Source: Demequina maris | Lineage (GTDB): Bacteria; Actinomycetota; Actinomycetes; Actinomycetales; Demequinaceae | Length of the DNA stretch: 64,000 bases | Direction: 5' to 3' | NCBI RefSeq assembly: GCF_000971155.1 | Contig: NZ_BBLX01000009.1 | Span: 33,931-97,930 of the forward strand | In this document: positions 43,951 to 52,153 of the stretch, one piece after another | Layout of the letters: the number at the start of each line of letters is the position of its first letter | How positions within the stretch are numbered: position 1 is the first letter of the stretch | Notes under the pieces: generated by a model | Told to the model about the DNA's origin: nothing | Database searches by the model: none | Seen by the model: the letters and a program-made list of their open reading frames with translations, nothing else | Translations under genes and position numbers: made by a program

Positions 43951-44786
43951 CCGGCCCGCGGGTGGTGGCGCTCGGCGACTCGATCACGCTCGGCGTGGGC
44001 GACGGGGTCCAGCACTCGCGCGGCGACGTCGGCTGGGCGGCCCATGCCGCCCGGGCCCTTGGCGCGTCGTCCTTCGCCAACCTCGCCGCGAACGGGGTGC
44101 GGGCGCGCGAGATGCTCACGCAGCAGGTGGTCGCCGCCGAGGCGCAGCGGCCGGACGTCGTCCTGCTCACGGTGGGCGGCAACGACGTCCTGCGCGGCGA
44201 CTTCTCGCCCGACGAGGTCGAGCGGGCGCTGGGCGACGCGATCGGGCGGCTCGCCCGACCCGGGCGGCTGCTCATCACCGTGTCGCTCGACCGCATCGGG
44301 CTCTTCGACCTCGCACCCGGGCGCGTCGCGGACGCCATGGCACGCCGCATCGGGCAGGCGAACGCCGCGATCGGGCGCGCGGTCGCGCGCTCCGACGTCG
44401 CGGTCATCGACGGCGCGACGCTGCTCGCCTCGCTCGGCAGGCGCGCGTGGCACATCGACCGCATCCACCCCTCGCCGCAGGGGCATCGCGCCCTCGCCGG
44501 CGCGGCGGTCGAGCTCGCCGCCGGCGCGTGGCCGCAGCGGGCGGCCATCCCCGCCCCGCCCGCTCCCCCGAGCCGTCTCGCCGTGGCCGCGTGGCTCGCC
44601 GTCAACGGCGTGCCGTGGGCCGTCAAGCGCAGCCGCGACCTCATCCCCCAGGTGACGATGGTGGTGGCGCGCGAGCTTCGCGAGGAGCGCCGGCTCGCCC
44701 GCGAGGGGACGGCGGGCGCCTCGGTCACGCGGCCCGGCACCGCGCGTCCCGGCGCGGACGGGCACGCCCGCGCGGCGGATGCCTGA
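43947..44786 (+). CDS. SGNH/GDSL-family hydrolase
   Basis: A 279-aa esterase-like protein. The four blocks are present: VALGDSITLGVGD (Ser), Gly in FANLAANGVRA, Asn in TVGGNDVL, and Asp-x-x-His in WHIDRIHPSPQGHRAL. It has no signal peptide, and a basic C-terminal tail (about 215-279) follows the catalytic domain. Linked to two GT4 enzymes, it may deacylate or acyl-modify a glycolipid. Confidence 0.87.
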   Translation: MTGPRVVALGDSITLGVGDGVQHSRGDVGWAAHAARALGASSFANLAANGVRAREMLTQQVVAAEAQRPDVVLLTVGGNDVLRGDFSPDEVERALGDAIGRLARPGRLLITVSLDRIGLFDLAPGRVADAMARRIGQANAAIGRAVARSDVAVIDGATLLASLGRRAWHIDRIHPSPQGHRALAGAAVELAAGAWPQRAAIPAPPAPPSRLAVAAWLAVNGVPWAVKRSRDLIPQVTMVVARELREERRLAREGTAGASVTRPGTARPGADGHARAADA

Positions 44787-44800
44787 GCGGTGGCACGACA

Positions 44801-44830
44801 GAGGGGCGAGGCCCCGCGGCCCCGCCCCTC
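44801..44830. terminator. Bidirectional hairpin between SGNH and DoxX genes
   Basis: A 13-bp stem with one mismatch (44801-44813 with 44818-44830) and a 4-nt loop between convergent genes, 14 nt past each stop. Confidence 0.7.
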
Positions 44831-44844
44831 GTGCGTGACGGCTG

Positions 44845-45408
44845 CTAGACCAGCCAGCTCTTCTCGCCGACGAGTCCTCGCCACCATCGCCCGAGGCCGA
44901 TGGACTGGTGCTCGAGCTCGACGAACACGATGCCCAGGGCTGCCAGGGCGTAGATGAGGTGCTCGTCGAGGATGGGGTTCGTCGAGGGCCACATCTGGGT
45001 CAGGTACATCATGATGAGCATCGCGGTCGCGGCCCACGCGCCCACCTTGGTGCCGATGCCGAGCATCAGCGCGAGGCCCACGCCGGCCAGGCCGAGCATG
45101 AACGGCCAGTCCGTCCATCGCTGCGCGCCCAGGTCGACGAAGAAGTCGTGGAACGGGCTGTTCACGTTGCCGCCGTAGACCAGGTAGCCCTCGGTGATGT
45201 GGCCGCCGTTGATCCACGCGCTGTCGCACATGTTGTCGATGGTGAAGCTGCCGTCCTCCGCGGTGGTGCGACAGGTCGAGTACCCGAGGCCCAGGAGCTT
45301 GTCGAGGAAGGCCCAGAGGAAGTAGAAGCCGAGCGCGATGCGGGTCAGGCTCAGCATGACCCAGCCGAACGAGCTGCGGCTGGTGGTGGTCGGTTCGGTG
45401 CTGCTCAT
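44845..45408 (-). CDS. DoxX-like membrane protein, copy 1
   Basis: A 187-aa membrane protein with four predicted helices of the DoxX type. TRIALGFYFLWAFLDKLLGLG is followed by a long hydrophilic loop (about 45-90) bearing two Cys (STCRTTAED and NMCDSAWINGG), and NSPFHDFFVDLGAQRWTDWP leads into the remaining helices. It is the twin of the next gene. DoxX relatives are parts of thiosulfate:quinone or thioredoxin-linked membrane complexes; the role here is unknown. The second of two adjacent ATGs has the better spacing from GGGAGG. Confidence 0.85.
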   Translation of the reverse strand: MSSTEPTTTSRSSFGWVMLSLTRIALGFYFLWAFLDKLLGLGYSTCRTTAEDGSFTIDNMCDSAWINGGHITEGYLVYGGNVNSPFHDFFVDLGAQRWTDWPFMLGLAGVGLALMLGIGTKVGAWAATAMLIMMYLTQMWPSTNPILDEHLIYALAALGIVFVELEHQSIGLGRWWRGLVGEKSWLV

Positions 45409-45550
45409 CATTGCCTCCCGGGGATGGAATGCGGTGCGATGGCGAGGCCCGTGGGCCCCCGGACGACGTTGTCCGCGCTGTCCACGCTACTCCCGTCCGC
45501 GCATCGTCGCTGGAAGCGGACGAAAACCACCGTGTCGCGCGGACACGGAA

Positions 45551-45580
45551 ACGGGGCCCCGCGCGTACGCGGGGCCCCGT
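45551..45580 (-). terminator. Perfect GC hairpin after the second DoxX gene
   Basis: A perfect 13-bp stem (45551-45563 with 45568-45580), 4-nt loop CGTA, 17 nt past the stop at 45597. It separates the twin genes. Confidence 0.8.
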
Positions 45581-45596
45581 GAGAACTGCCGGCCGG

Positions 45597-46178
45597 CTAG
45601 ACCAGCCAGGCGTTCTTCTTGACGATCTCGAGCGACCGCCACCACTTCCCGAGGCCGATCGGCTGACGGGTCAGCTCGACCCACACGATGCCGAAGATCG
45701 CGAGGATGTAGACGATGTGGTCGTCCAGGATCGGGTTGGTGCTGGGGAACATCTGCGTCATGTACATGAACAGCAGCATGAGGCTGCCCGCCCAGGCGGC
45801 GATCTTGGTGCCGATGCCCAGCATGAGCGCGGCGCCCACGCCGAGCAGGCCGAGCATGAACGGCCAGTCCGTCCAGCGGTCGGCGCCGAGGTTCACGAAG
45901 AAGTCGTGGAACGGGCTGTTCACGTTGCCGCCGTACACGAGGTAGCCCTCGGTCACGTGGCCGCCGTTGACCCACGCCTTGTCGCACAGCGCGTCGATGG
46001 TGAAGGTGCCGTCCTCCGCCACGGTGCGGCACGTCGAGAATCCGAGCCCCAGGAGCTTGTCCAGGAAGGCCCACAGGAACACGAAGCCGAGCGCGATGCG
46101 CGTGACGCTCAGCATCGCGAAGCCGAACTTGCTGCCGGTTGCGGTCGCGCTGCCCGCGACCTCTGAGTTGACTGCCAT
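45597..46178 (-). CDS. DoxX-like membrane protein, copy 2
   Basis: A 193-aa paralogue of the downstream gene. Large parts are identical or conservative, including the loop with FSTCRTVAEDG and ALCDKAWVNGGHVTEG and the segment GNVNSPFHDFF. N- and C-termini differ: copy 1 ends GEKSWLV and this one KKNAWLV. AAAGGAG precedes the ATG at 46178. Each copy has its own terminator, so they are tandem duplicates with separate transcripts rather than one operon. Confidence 0.85.
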   Translation of the reverse strand: MAVNSEVAGSATATGSKFGFAMLSVTRIALGFVFLWAFLDKLLGLGFSTCRTVAEDGTFTIDALCDKAWVNGGHVTEGYLVYGGNVNSPFHDFFVNLGADRWTDWPFMLGLLGVGAALMLGIGTKIAAWAGSLMLLFMYMTQMFPSTNPILDDHIVYILAIFGIVWVELTRQPIGLGKWWRSLEIVKKNAWLV

Positions 46179-46345
46179 TGCTCTACTCCTTTGTAGCCGG
46201 GCCTCGTGAGCCCGTGGCACCGGGGATAGCGCCTACGTCGAACCTAGGAGCGCTTCGAAACCCCTGCTAGGGACCTCGGTCCCGGATACGTGACGGATCA
46301 ACCGGCGAGCCTTCCGCGGCGGCGCGGGAGAGGCGTGGCGGCGGC

Positions 46346-46927
46346 TCAGCGCAGCTGCGCCTCGACGTGCGCAGCGAGCGCCTCGGCCATGTCCAGCTCG
46401 GGGTCCAGCAGCCACTGGATCTGGAGGCCGTCCATGAGGGCGACGAGCTGGCGCGCGGCCGTCGCGGGCGCGATGCCGGGCCGTAGCGCGCCGTCCGCCT
46501 CGAGCTCGCGGTAGGCGCGGGTCACGGCCTCGCGCAGCGAGGCGTAGCGCGCGACGAAGTACGCGTGGGCAGGGTGGCCCGGCTCCGTCGACTCGGCCGA
46601 TAGCGTCGCGTAGAGCTCGACGACCCCGCGCCTCGCGGAGTTCCTCCGCGCGGTGTCGACGAGGTGGTCGAGGAGCGCGCGCCCGTGGAGCTCGTCGAAG
46701 CCGACGGCGCGACCCTCCGAGTCGTCGCGGCGCCCGAGCACCGCCATGAGCAGGTCCGCCTTGGTCGGGAAGTGGTAGAGCAGCGCGGGGTGCGTGAGGC
46801 CGCAGCGCGTCGCGATGTCGCGCACCGAGGTGCCGCGGTAGCCGGACTCCGCGAAGGCCGCGAGCGCGGTGTCGAGGATCAGCGCGCGCGTGCCCGCGCC
46901 GCGCTCCGACAGCTCCCGTCCCGCCAT
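46346..46927 (-). CDS. TetR/AcrR-family transcriptional regulator
   Basis: A 193-aa repressor-type protein. The N-terminal helix-turn-helix (about 15-60) is typical: RALILDTALAAFAESGYRGTSVRDIA, GLTHPALLYHFPTKADLL. The C-terminal ligand domain is of the TetR_C_6-like kind. AAGGAGG lies 9 nt before the ATG at 46927, so the upstream start is rejected. Divergent from the beta-glucosidase gene, it probably controls that gene through the palindrome in the shared promoter. Confidence 0.92.
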   Translation of the reverse strand: MAGRELSERGAGTRALILDTALAAFAESGYRGTSVRDIATRCGLTHPALLYHFPTKADLLMAVLGRRDDSEGRAVGFDELHGRALLDHLVDTARRNSARRGVVELYATLSAESTEPGHPAHAYFVARYASLREAVTRAYRELEADGALRPGIAPATAARQLVALMDGLQIQWLLDPELDMAEALAAHVEAQLR

Positions 46928-46996
46928 CCCGCGCCTCCTTCCTGTCCTCACCCGGCCCGGTTCTCCTCGCCCCGGGCTTGCAACGTTTCGAGTCTC

Positions 46997-47016
46997 TTTT
47001 TACCATGTGGTAGAAA
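46997..47016. promoter_or_regulatory. Probable TetR operator in the beta-glucosidase promoter
   Basis: TACCA-TG-TGGTA (47001-47012) is a perfect inverted repeat, extending imperfectly to TTTTACCATGTGGTAGAAA. It is the most AT-rich stretch of the divergent promoter, 47 bp upstream of the beta-glucosidase GTG. Confidence 0.55.
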
Positions 47017-47058
47017 TGCTCGCCAGAGCCCGCCCGTCGCCGTGTGGAAGGAACCGAC

Positions 47059-49296
47059 GTGACCGACCTCTACCTGGACCCCGCGCAGCCCACCGAGGCG
47101 CGCGTCGCCGACCTCCTCGCACGCATGACGCTGCCCGAGAAGGTGGGGCAGATGATGCAGATGCACACCTACGACGGCGTGCCGCACCTCATCGAGGAGC
47201 TCCACGTCGGCTCGATCCTGCACGCCTCCCCCGAGCGCCTCGCGCAGGCCCACGCGCTCGTCGAGGAGACCCGGCTGCGCATCCCGCTGCTGATCGGCGA
47301 GGACTGCATCCACGGCCACTCGTTCTTCAAGGGCGCCGAGATCTACCCCACGCAGCTGGGCATGGCCGCGACCTTCAGCGCGGACCTGCTCGAGCGCGTC
47401 GCGCGCGCCACCGCGGTCGAGGTCGCCGCCACCGGCATCCACTGGACCTTCTCCCCCGTGCTCTGCATCGCCCGCGACCTGCGCTGGGGCCGCGTCTCCG
47501 AGACGTTCGGCGAGGACCCCTACCTGCTGGGCGAGCTGGGCGCCGCGATGGTGCGCGGCTACCAGGGCGACGGGCTCGGCGACCGCACCGCGATCCTCGC
47601 GACCGCGAAGCACTTCGCCGGCTACTCCGAGACCCAGGGCGGCCGCGACGCCTCCGAGGCGGACATCTCGCGCCGCAAGCTGCGCTCCTGGTACCTGCCG
47701 CCCTTCGAGCGCATGGCGCGCGCGGGCTGCGGCACCTTCATGCTCGGCTACCAGTCGACCGACGGCATCCCGATCACCATCAACGACTGGCTGCTCAACG
47801 ACGTGCTGCGCGGGGAGTGGGGCTACGAGGGCACGCTCATCACCGACTGGGACAACGTGGGCAACCTCGTGCGCGAGCAGCGCCTGTTCCCCGACTACGC
47901 GCAGGCCTCGGCCGCCGCGGTCAACGCCGGCAACGACATGATCATGACCACCCCCGCGTTCTTCCAGGGGGCCCAGGCAGCCGTGGAGCAGGGCCTGCTC
48001 GACGAGTCGCGTATCGACGAGGCGGTCGCCCGCATCCTCACCCTCAAGTTCGACCTCGGCCTGTTCGAGGACCCGCGCCTGCCCGACGAGGACCGCCAGC
48101 GCGAGGTCGTGGGCCGGCCCGCGCATCGTGCCCTCAACGTCGAGGTCGCGCGCCGCTCGCTGGTGCTGCTCGAGAACGACGGCACGCTGCCGCTGCCCAC
48201 GGACCGCCCGCTCCGCCTCGCGGTGGTCGGCCCCAACGCGGACGATGCGCAGACGCAGCTGGGCGACTGGGCCGGCGCCTCCGGCCAGGCCGACTGGCTC
48301 ATGGAGGGCCACCCGCGCGAGCTCACCACGACCGTCCTCGACGGGCTCCGGGCGCTCGCGCCCGAGGGCTCCGAGGTGGTCCACGCCCGCGGCGCCGAGA
48401 TCATCACGACCGGCCCCGACCCCAAGGGCGAGTTCTTCCCTGACGGCCAGCCGCGCCCGCACATCGCCTTCCCCGTCGAGCCGGACCCGGCCATAATCGC
48501 TCAGGCCGTCGAGGCCGCGCGCGGCGCCGATGCGGTGGTCGCGGTCCTGGGCGACCGCATCGAGCTCGTCGGCGAGGGCAAGTCGACGGCAACGCTCGAG
48601 CTGCTCGGCGGCCAGGTCGCGCTGCTCGACGCGCTCGTCGAGACGGGCACCCCGGTGGTCCTCGTCGTGCTCGCGTCGAAGCCGCACGTGCTGCCGCCGT
48701 CCGCGGAGCGCGCCGCCGCGGTCGTGTGGGCCGCCAACCCCGGCATGGCCGGCGGCCGCGCGCTGGCGGAGCTGCTGCTCGGCGCGATCGAGCCGAGCGG
48801 CCGCCTGCCGATCTCGTGGCCGCGCCACGTGGGCCAGCAGCCGACGTTCTACAACCAGATCGACGCCCAGCACGGCTACCGCTACGCGGACCTCACGCAG
48901 GAGCCGCGCTGGGTCTTCGGCGACGGCCTGTCGTACTCGTCCGTCGCGTACGCGGACCTGCGCCTCGCCTCCTCCGCGCTGGGGACCGACGGCACGATCG
49001 AGGCCACCGTGACCGTCACGAACACCGGCCGGCGCCCCGTCCTCGAGACCGTGCAGGCCTACGTGCGCGACGTCAACACGTCCGCGACATGGGCCGACCG
49101 CGAGCTCAAGGGCGTCGCTCAGGTCGAGGTCGAGCCCGGCGCGTCCGTGGACGCGACCATCCGGATCCCGGTCGCGGAGTGCTCGATCGTGAACGCCCGC
49201 GGCGAGCGCGTCGTGGAGCCGGGCGCGTTCCAGGTGCTCGTGGGCCCGACCTCGCGCCTCGCGGACCTCCTGGTCGCCGACCTCTCGGTAGCGTGA
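47059..49296 (+). CDS. Glycoside hydrolase family 3 beta-glucosidase
   Basis: A 745-aa intracellular GH3 enzyme: GH3 N-terminal barrel (about 20-330), GH3 C-terminal domain (about 370-600) and fibronectin type III-like domain (about 640-740). The nucleophile is Asp263 in LITDWDNVG, and KHFAGYSETQGGRDASE and WGRVSETFGEDPYL are conserved barrel loops. There is no signal peptide, so it acts on imported glucosides. I choose GTG 47059, with GGAAGGA 7 nt upstream, over the in-frame GTG at 47044. It is followed after 4 nt by an MFS gene. Confidence 0.94.
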   Translation: MTDLYLDPAQPTEARVADLLARMTLPEKVGQMMQMHTYDGVPHLIEELHVGSILHASPERLAQAHALVEETRLRIPLLIGEDCIHGHSFFKGAEIYPTQLGMAATFSADLLERVARATAVEVAATGIHWTFSPVLCIARDLRWGRVSETFGEDPYLLGELGAAMVRGYQGDGLGDRTAILATAKHFAGYSETQGGRDASEADISRRKLRSWYLPPFERMARAGCGTFMLGYQSTDGIPITINDWLLNDVLRGEWGYEGTLITDWDNVGNLVREQRLFPDYAQASAAAVNAGNDMIMTTPAFFQGAQAAVEQGLLDESRIDEAVARILTLKFDLGLFEDPRLPDEDRQREVVGRPAHRALNVEVARRSLVLLENDGTLPLPTDRPLRLAVVGPNADDAQTQLGDWAGASGQADWLMEGHPRELTTTVLDGLRALAPEGSEVVHARGAEIITTGPDPKGEFFPDGQPRPHIAFPVEPDPAIIAQAVEAARGADAVVAVLGDRIELVGEGKSTATLELLGGQVALLDALVETGTPVVLVVLASKPHVLPPSAERAAAVVWAANPGMAGGRALAELLLGAIEPSGRLPISWPRHVGQQPTFYNQIDAQHGYRYADLTQEPRWVFGDGLSYSSVAYADLRLASSALGTDGTIEATVTVTNTGRRPVLETVQAYVRDVNTSATWADRELKGVAQVEVEPGASVDATIRIPVAECSIVNARGERVVEPGAFQVLVGPTSRLADLLVADLSVA
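49289..49294 (+). promoter_or_regulatory. Predicted -10 box of a leaderless promoter within the 3' end of the beta-glucosidase gene
   Basis: TAGCGT, 6 nt before the ATG of the MFS gene at 49301. It gives that gene an internal promoter independent of the TetR-controlled one. Confidence 0.4.
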
Positions 49297-49300
49297 GGCC

Positions 49301-50560
49301 ATGACGTCCGCCCGCGTCCCCGCCGCGCCCGTCGCCCCGCACCTGCGGCGCGCACGCCTGGGCGTGTCGATGGTGTTCTTCACCAACGGCATCGTGCTCG
49401 GCGGCTTCGCGCCGCGCGTGCCCGAGATCCGCGACCAGCTGGGCGTCTCGTACGGCCAGCTCGGCGTCGCGATGGCGATGTGGCCGGTGGGCGCCCTCGC
49501 GCTCGGCCTGCTGGCCGCCGCGATGATCCGCCGCTTCCGCTCGTCTCGCGTCGCGACCGTCGCGATGGTCGTCTCCGCATCCGCGATGCTCGCGGCGAGC
49601 CTCACGCCGAACGTGTGGACCTTCGGCGCCGCGCTGTTCCTCGTCGGCGTCACCGATGCGTGGGTCGACGTCGCCCAGAACGCGCACGGGCTGCGGGTCC
49701 AGCGGCTGTACAAGCGGTCCATCCTCAACTCGTTCCACGCGCTGTGGTCGATCGGCGCCGTCACGGGCGGCCTGCTCGGCGGTGTCGCGGCCGGCGTCGG
49801 CCTCGCGGTGCCGTGGCAGTTCCTCATCGGCCTCGTCGTGGTGACGGCCGCGAACGCGGTCGCGTACCCGCTGCTGCTCAAGGGACCCGAGCCGCAGCAC
49901 GCGGGCGAGGAGGGCGCCGACGAGTCCGCGATCCCGCACGCCCAGCACCTCCCGCTCAAGCACGTCCCCCTGCGCACCTGGGCGCTGCTCGGCGCGCTCA
50001 CCGTCATCGCGATCGCCGGCGGCTGGGCCGAGGACGGGGCGTCCACCTGGTCCGCGATCTACATGCGCGACGAGCTGGCGGCCGGCGCGACGCTCGCCGC
50101 CGTCGCGTTCGTCGCGATGCAGGGCTGCCAGTTCATCGGGCGCCTGCTCGGCGACGGCATGGTCGACCGCTGGGGCCAGCGCGCGGTCGCGCGGGCCGGC
50201 GGCGCGCTCGTCGCGGTGGGCATGGGGCTCGCGCTCGCGTTCCCGTCGCCGTGGGGCACCATCGCCGGCTTCGGCGCCGCGGGCTTCGGCGTCGCGACGC
50301 TGATCCCGGGCGCGATGCACGCCGCCGACGAGCTCCCCGGCCTGCGGGCCGGCACCGGCCTCACGATCCTGTCGTGGCTGCTGCGGCTCGCGTTCCTGCT
50401 CTCCCCGCCCCTGGTGGGATGGATCGCCGACCAGACCAGCGTGCGCGTCGGGCTGGTGCTCGTGCCGGTCTTCGGCGTGCTCGTCGTGCTCCTCGCGGGC
50501 GCGATGGCGACGCGCAAGGAGCCCCACCCCGCGGTCCGGGACGCTCAGTCCTCCTCCTAG
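49301..50560 (+). CDS. MFS transporter (YbjJ/fucose-permease-like)
   Basis: A 419-aa, 12-helix transporter: FFTNGIVLGGFAPRVPEIRDQLGVSYGQLG and ILNSFHALWSIGAVTGGLLGG are typical of the small MFS group that includes YbjJ. The substrate is unknown; following a beta-glucosidase by 4 nt makes a sugar or aryl-glucoside possible. An acidic loop (about 200-215) separates the halves. Confidence 0.85.
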   Translation: MTSARVPAAPVAPHLRRARLGVSMVFFTNGIVLGGFAPRVPEIRDQLGVSYGQLGVAMAMWPVGALALGLLAAAMIRRFRSSRVATVAMVVSASAMLAASLTPNVWTFGAALFLVGVTDAWVDVAQNAHGLRVQRLYKRSILNSFHALWSIGAVTGGLLGGVAAGVGLAVPWQFLIGLVVVTAANAVAYPLLLKGPEPQHAGEEGADESAIPHAQHLPLKHVPLRTWALLGALTVIAIAGGWAEDGASTWSAIYMRDELAAGATLAAVAFVAMQGCQFIGRLLGDGMVDRWGQRAVARAGGALVAVGMGLALAFPSPWGTIAGFGAAGFGVATLIPGAMHAADELPGLRAGTGLTILSWLLRLAFLLSPPLVGWIADQTSVRVGLVLVPVFGVLVVLLAGAMATRKEPHPAVRDAQSSS

Positions 50561-50595
50561 CGCCCTCACTGCGCCTCCCGGGACACTGAGGACTC

Positions 50596-51354
50596 ATGGA
50601 CCACGTCAAGCGGCGCCCGGACGCGCCGGCGGGCTTCTTCGAGGCCGAGGCGGCCGGCCTGCGCTGGCTCGCCGAGGCGGGCGGCGCCCGGATCGCGCGC
50701 GTGCTGGACGTGGGCCCCGGCCGCATCGTCCTCGAGCACGTCGAGCCCGCCATCCCCACCCCGGCCGCGGCGCGCGCCTTCGGGCGGGACCTCGCCCGCA
50801 CGCACGCGGCGGGCGCGCCCGCGTTCGGCGCGCGCCCGCCGGGCTGGGACGGGCCGCTGTTCATCGGCAGCCGCGGCATGCCGGCGCTCACGGACGACAG
50901 CTGGGGCGCGTTCTACGCACGGGCCCGCGTGCGGCCGTTCCTCGCGCCCGCCCTCGCCGCCGGCTTCCTGCGCGAGGACGAGGCGCGGCTGGTCGACGAG
51001 GCCTGCGCACTCCTCGAGGCGGGCGCCTTCGACGACGACGCACCGCCCGCGCGGATCCACGGCGACCTGTGGGGCGGGAACGTGCTGTTCTCCCCCGACG
51101 GCGTCGTCCTCATCGACCCGGCCGCGCACGGCGGCCACCCCGAGACCGACCTCGCGATGCTCACGCTCTTCGGGCTGCCGTTCCTGGACGATGCGCTGGC
51201 CGGGTACGCGGAGGCGGCTGACCTGCGCCCCGGCTGGCGGGCGCACGTGCCGCTCCATCAGCTGCACCCGCTCGCGGTGCACGCCGCCGGGCACGGGCGC
51301 GCGTACGGGGTCGCGTTGGCCGAGGCCGCGGTCGCGGTGCTCCGCCTCGCCTAG
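50596..51354 (+). CDS. Fructosamine kinase family protein
   Basis: A 252-aa aminoglycoside-phosphotransferase-fold kinase that phosphorylates protein-bound ketoamines so that they decompose (deglycation). Catalytic loop ARIHGDLWGGNVLFS and metal-binding LIDPAAHGGHPETDLAM are intact. GACACT lies 8 nt before the ATG, resembling the leaderless pattern. Its last bases overlap the convergent hydrolase gene by 4 nt. Two copies of the dispersed word lie in it, one per orientation. Confidence 0.9.
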   Translation: MDHVKRRPDAPAGFFEAEAAGLRWLAEAGGARIARVLDVGPGRIVLEHVEPAIPTPAAARAFGRDLARTHAAGAPAFGARPPGWDGPLFIGSRGMPALTDDSWGAFYARARVRPFLAPALAAGFLREDEARLVDEACALLEAGAFDDDAPPARIHGDLWGGNVLFSPDGVVLIDPAAHGGHPETDLAMLTLFGLPFLDDALAGYAEAADLRPGWRAHVPLHQLHPLAVHAAGHGRAYGVALAEAAVAVLRLA

Positions 51355-51995
51355 ACCTCGATCGCCTCGCCGGGAGCGAGCAGCTCGACCGGCGTGGGCG
51401 TGAGCCCGCCCTCGCTCAGCCGCGTGGCCACGAGGCGCATCCCGAAGTCCGAGGCCGCCAGCTCGTGGATCCCGACGGCACGCCGGGGCGCGACCGCGCG
51501 CACGAAGTCCACCGCCTCGGCGAGCTTCATCCACGGCCCGCTCACGGGCACGAGGAGCAGCTCCACGTCGACCGCGGGCACCTCGTACGAGTCGCCCGGG
51601 TGGAACACGCGATCCCCCACGAGGTAGCCGACGTTCGCGACGCCCGGCAGGTCCGGATGGATCACGGCGTGCGTGCCGCCGTGGACCGTCACCTCGAGAC
51701 CGCCCACGCGGAACGCGTCCCCCGGCTCGACCGCGGTCGCGCGGTCCGCGAACGGCGCGGCCCACGGCGCGAGCGCGCTCGCCGGGCCGTAGACGCGCAG
51801 CCCGGGGCGCGACGCGAGGGCCCCGGCGATCGCGTCGGCGTGCACGTGGTCGGGGTGCGCGTGCGTGAGCAGCACGGCGTGCGCCCGGTCGAGCAGCTCG
51901 GCGGCGTCGGGCGTGTACGCCCCGGGGTCGATCAGCAGGAGGTCGCCGCCGTGCGCGATCTCGACGCAGGCGTGGACGTGCTTGGTGAGGCGCAT
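51351..51995 (-). CDS. Metallo-beta-lactamase-fold hydrolase (UlaG-like)
   Basis: A 214-aa MBL-fold protein. The metal motif is LLTHAHPDHVHADAI (HxHxDH form), preceded by LLLIDPGAY. Later ligands are His in GDRVFHPGDSY and Asp in the same motif, and the C-terminal conserved GIHE follows. The substrate is unknown. The likely start is ATG 51995 (MRLTKHVHACVEI), six codons inside the longest frame, since the family begins at this strand. Confidence 0.88.
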   Translation of the reverse strand: MRLTKHVHACVEIAHGGDLLLIDPGAYTPDAAELLDRAHAVLLTHAHPDHVHADAIAGALASRPGLRVYGPASALAPWAAPFADRATAVEPGDAFRVGGLEVTVHGGTHAVIHPDLPGVANVGYLVGDRVFHPGDSYEVPAVDVELLLVPVSGPWMKLAEAVDFVRAVAPRRAVGIHELAASDFGMRLVATRLSEGGLTPTPVELLAPGEAIEV

Positions 51996-52070
51996 GCGCC
52001 CAGTCGACCACACGCATCGTCCCGTCGACGGCGCGATGCGCGGGGAATAGATCGACGGGGCTCGCGTTAG

Positions 52071-52091
52071 TTACATGCGAATGCATATAAT
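52071..52091 (+). promoter_or_regulatory. Promoter and probable MarR operator of the luciferase-like operon
   Basis: TATAAT (52086-52091) is a perfect -10. An imperfect 20-bp palindrome (52071-52090, arms TTAcATGC / GCATaTAA) covers the spacer and -10, so a bound MarR protein would block RNA polymerase. The transcript then carries about 55 nt of leader and a GGAGG site before the ATG at 52154. Confidence 0.55.
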
Positions 52092-52153
52092 CGGCGGCAG
52101 AGGCTGGGACGCACGTCCCGACCATCGCAGCCACGGCCCCGGAGGAGCACACC

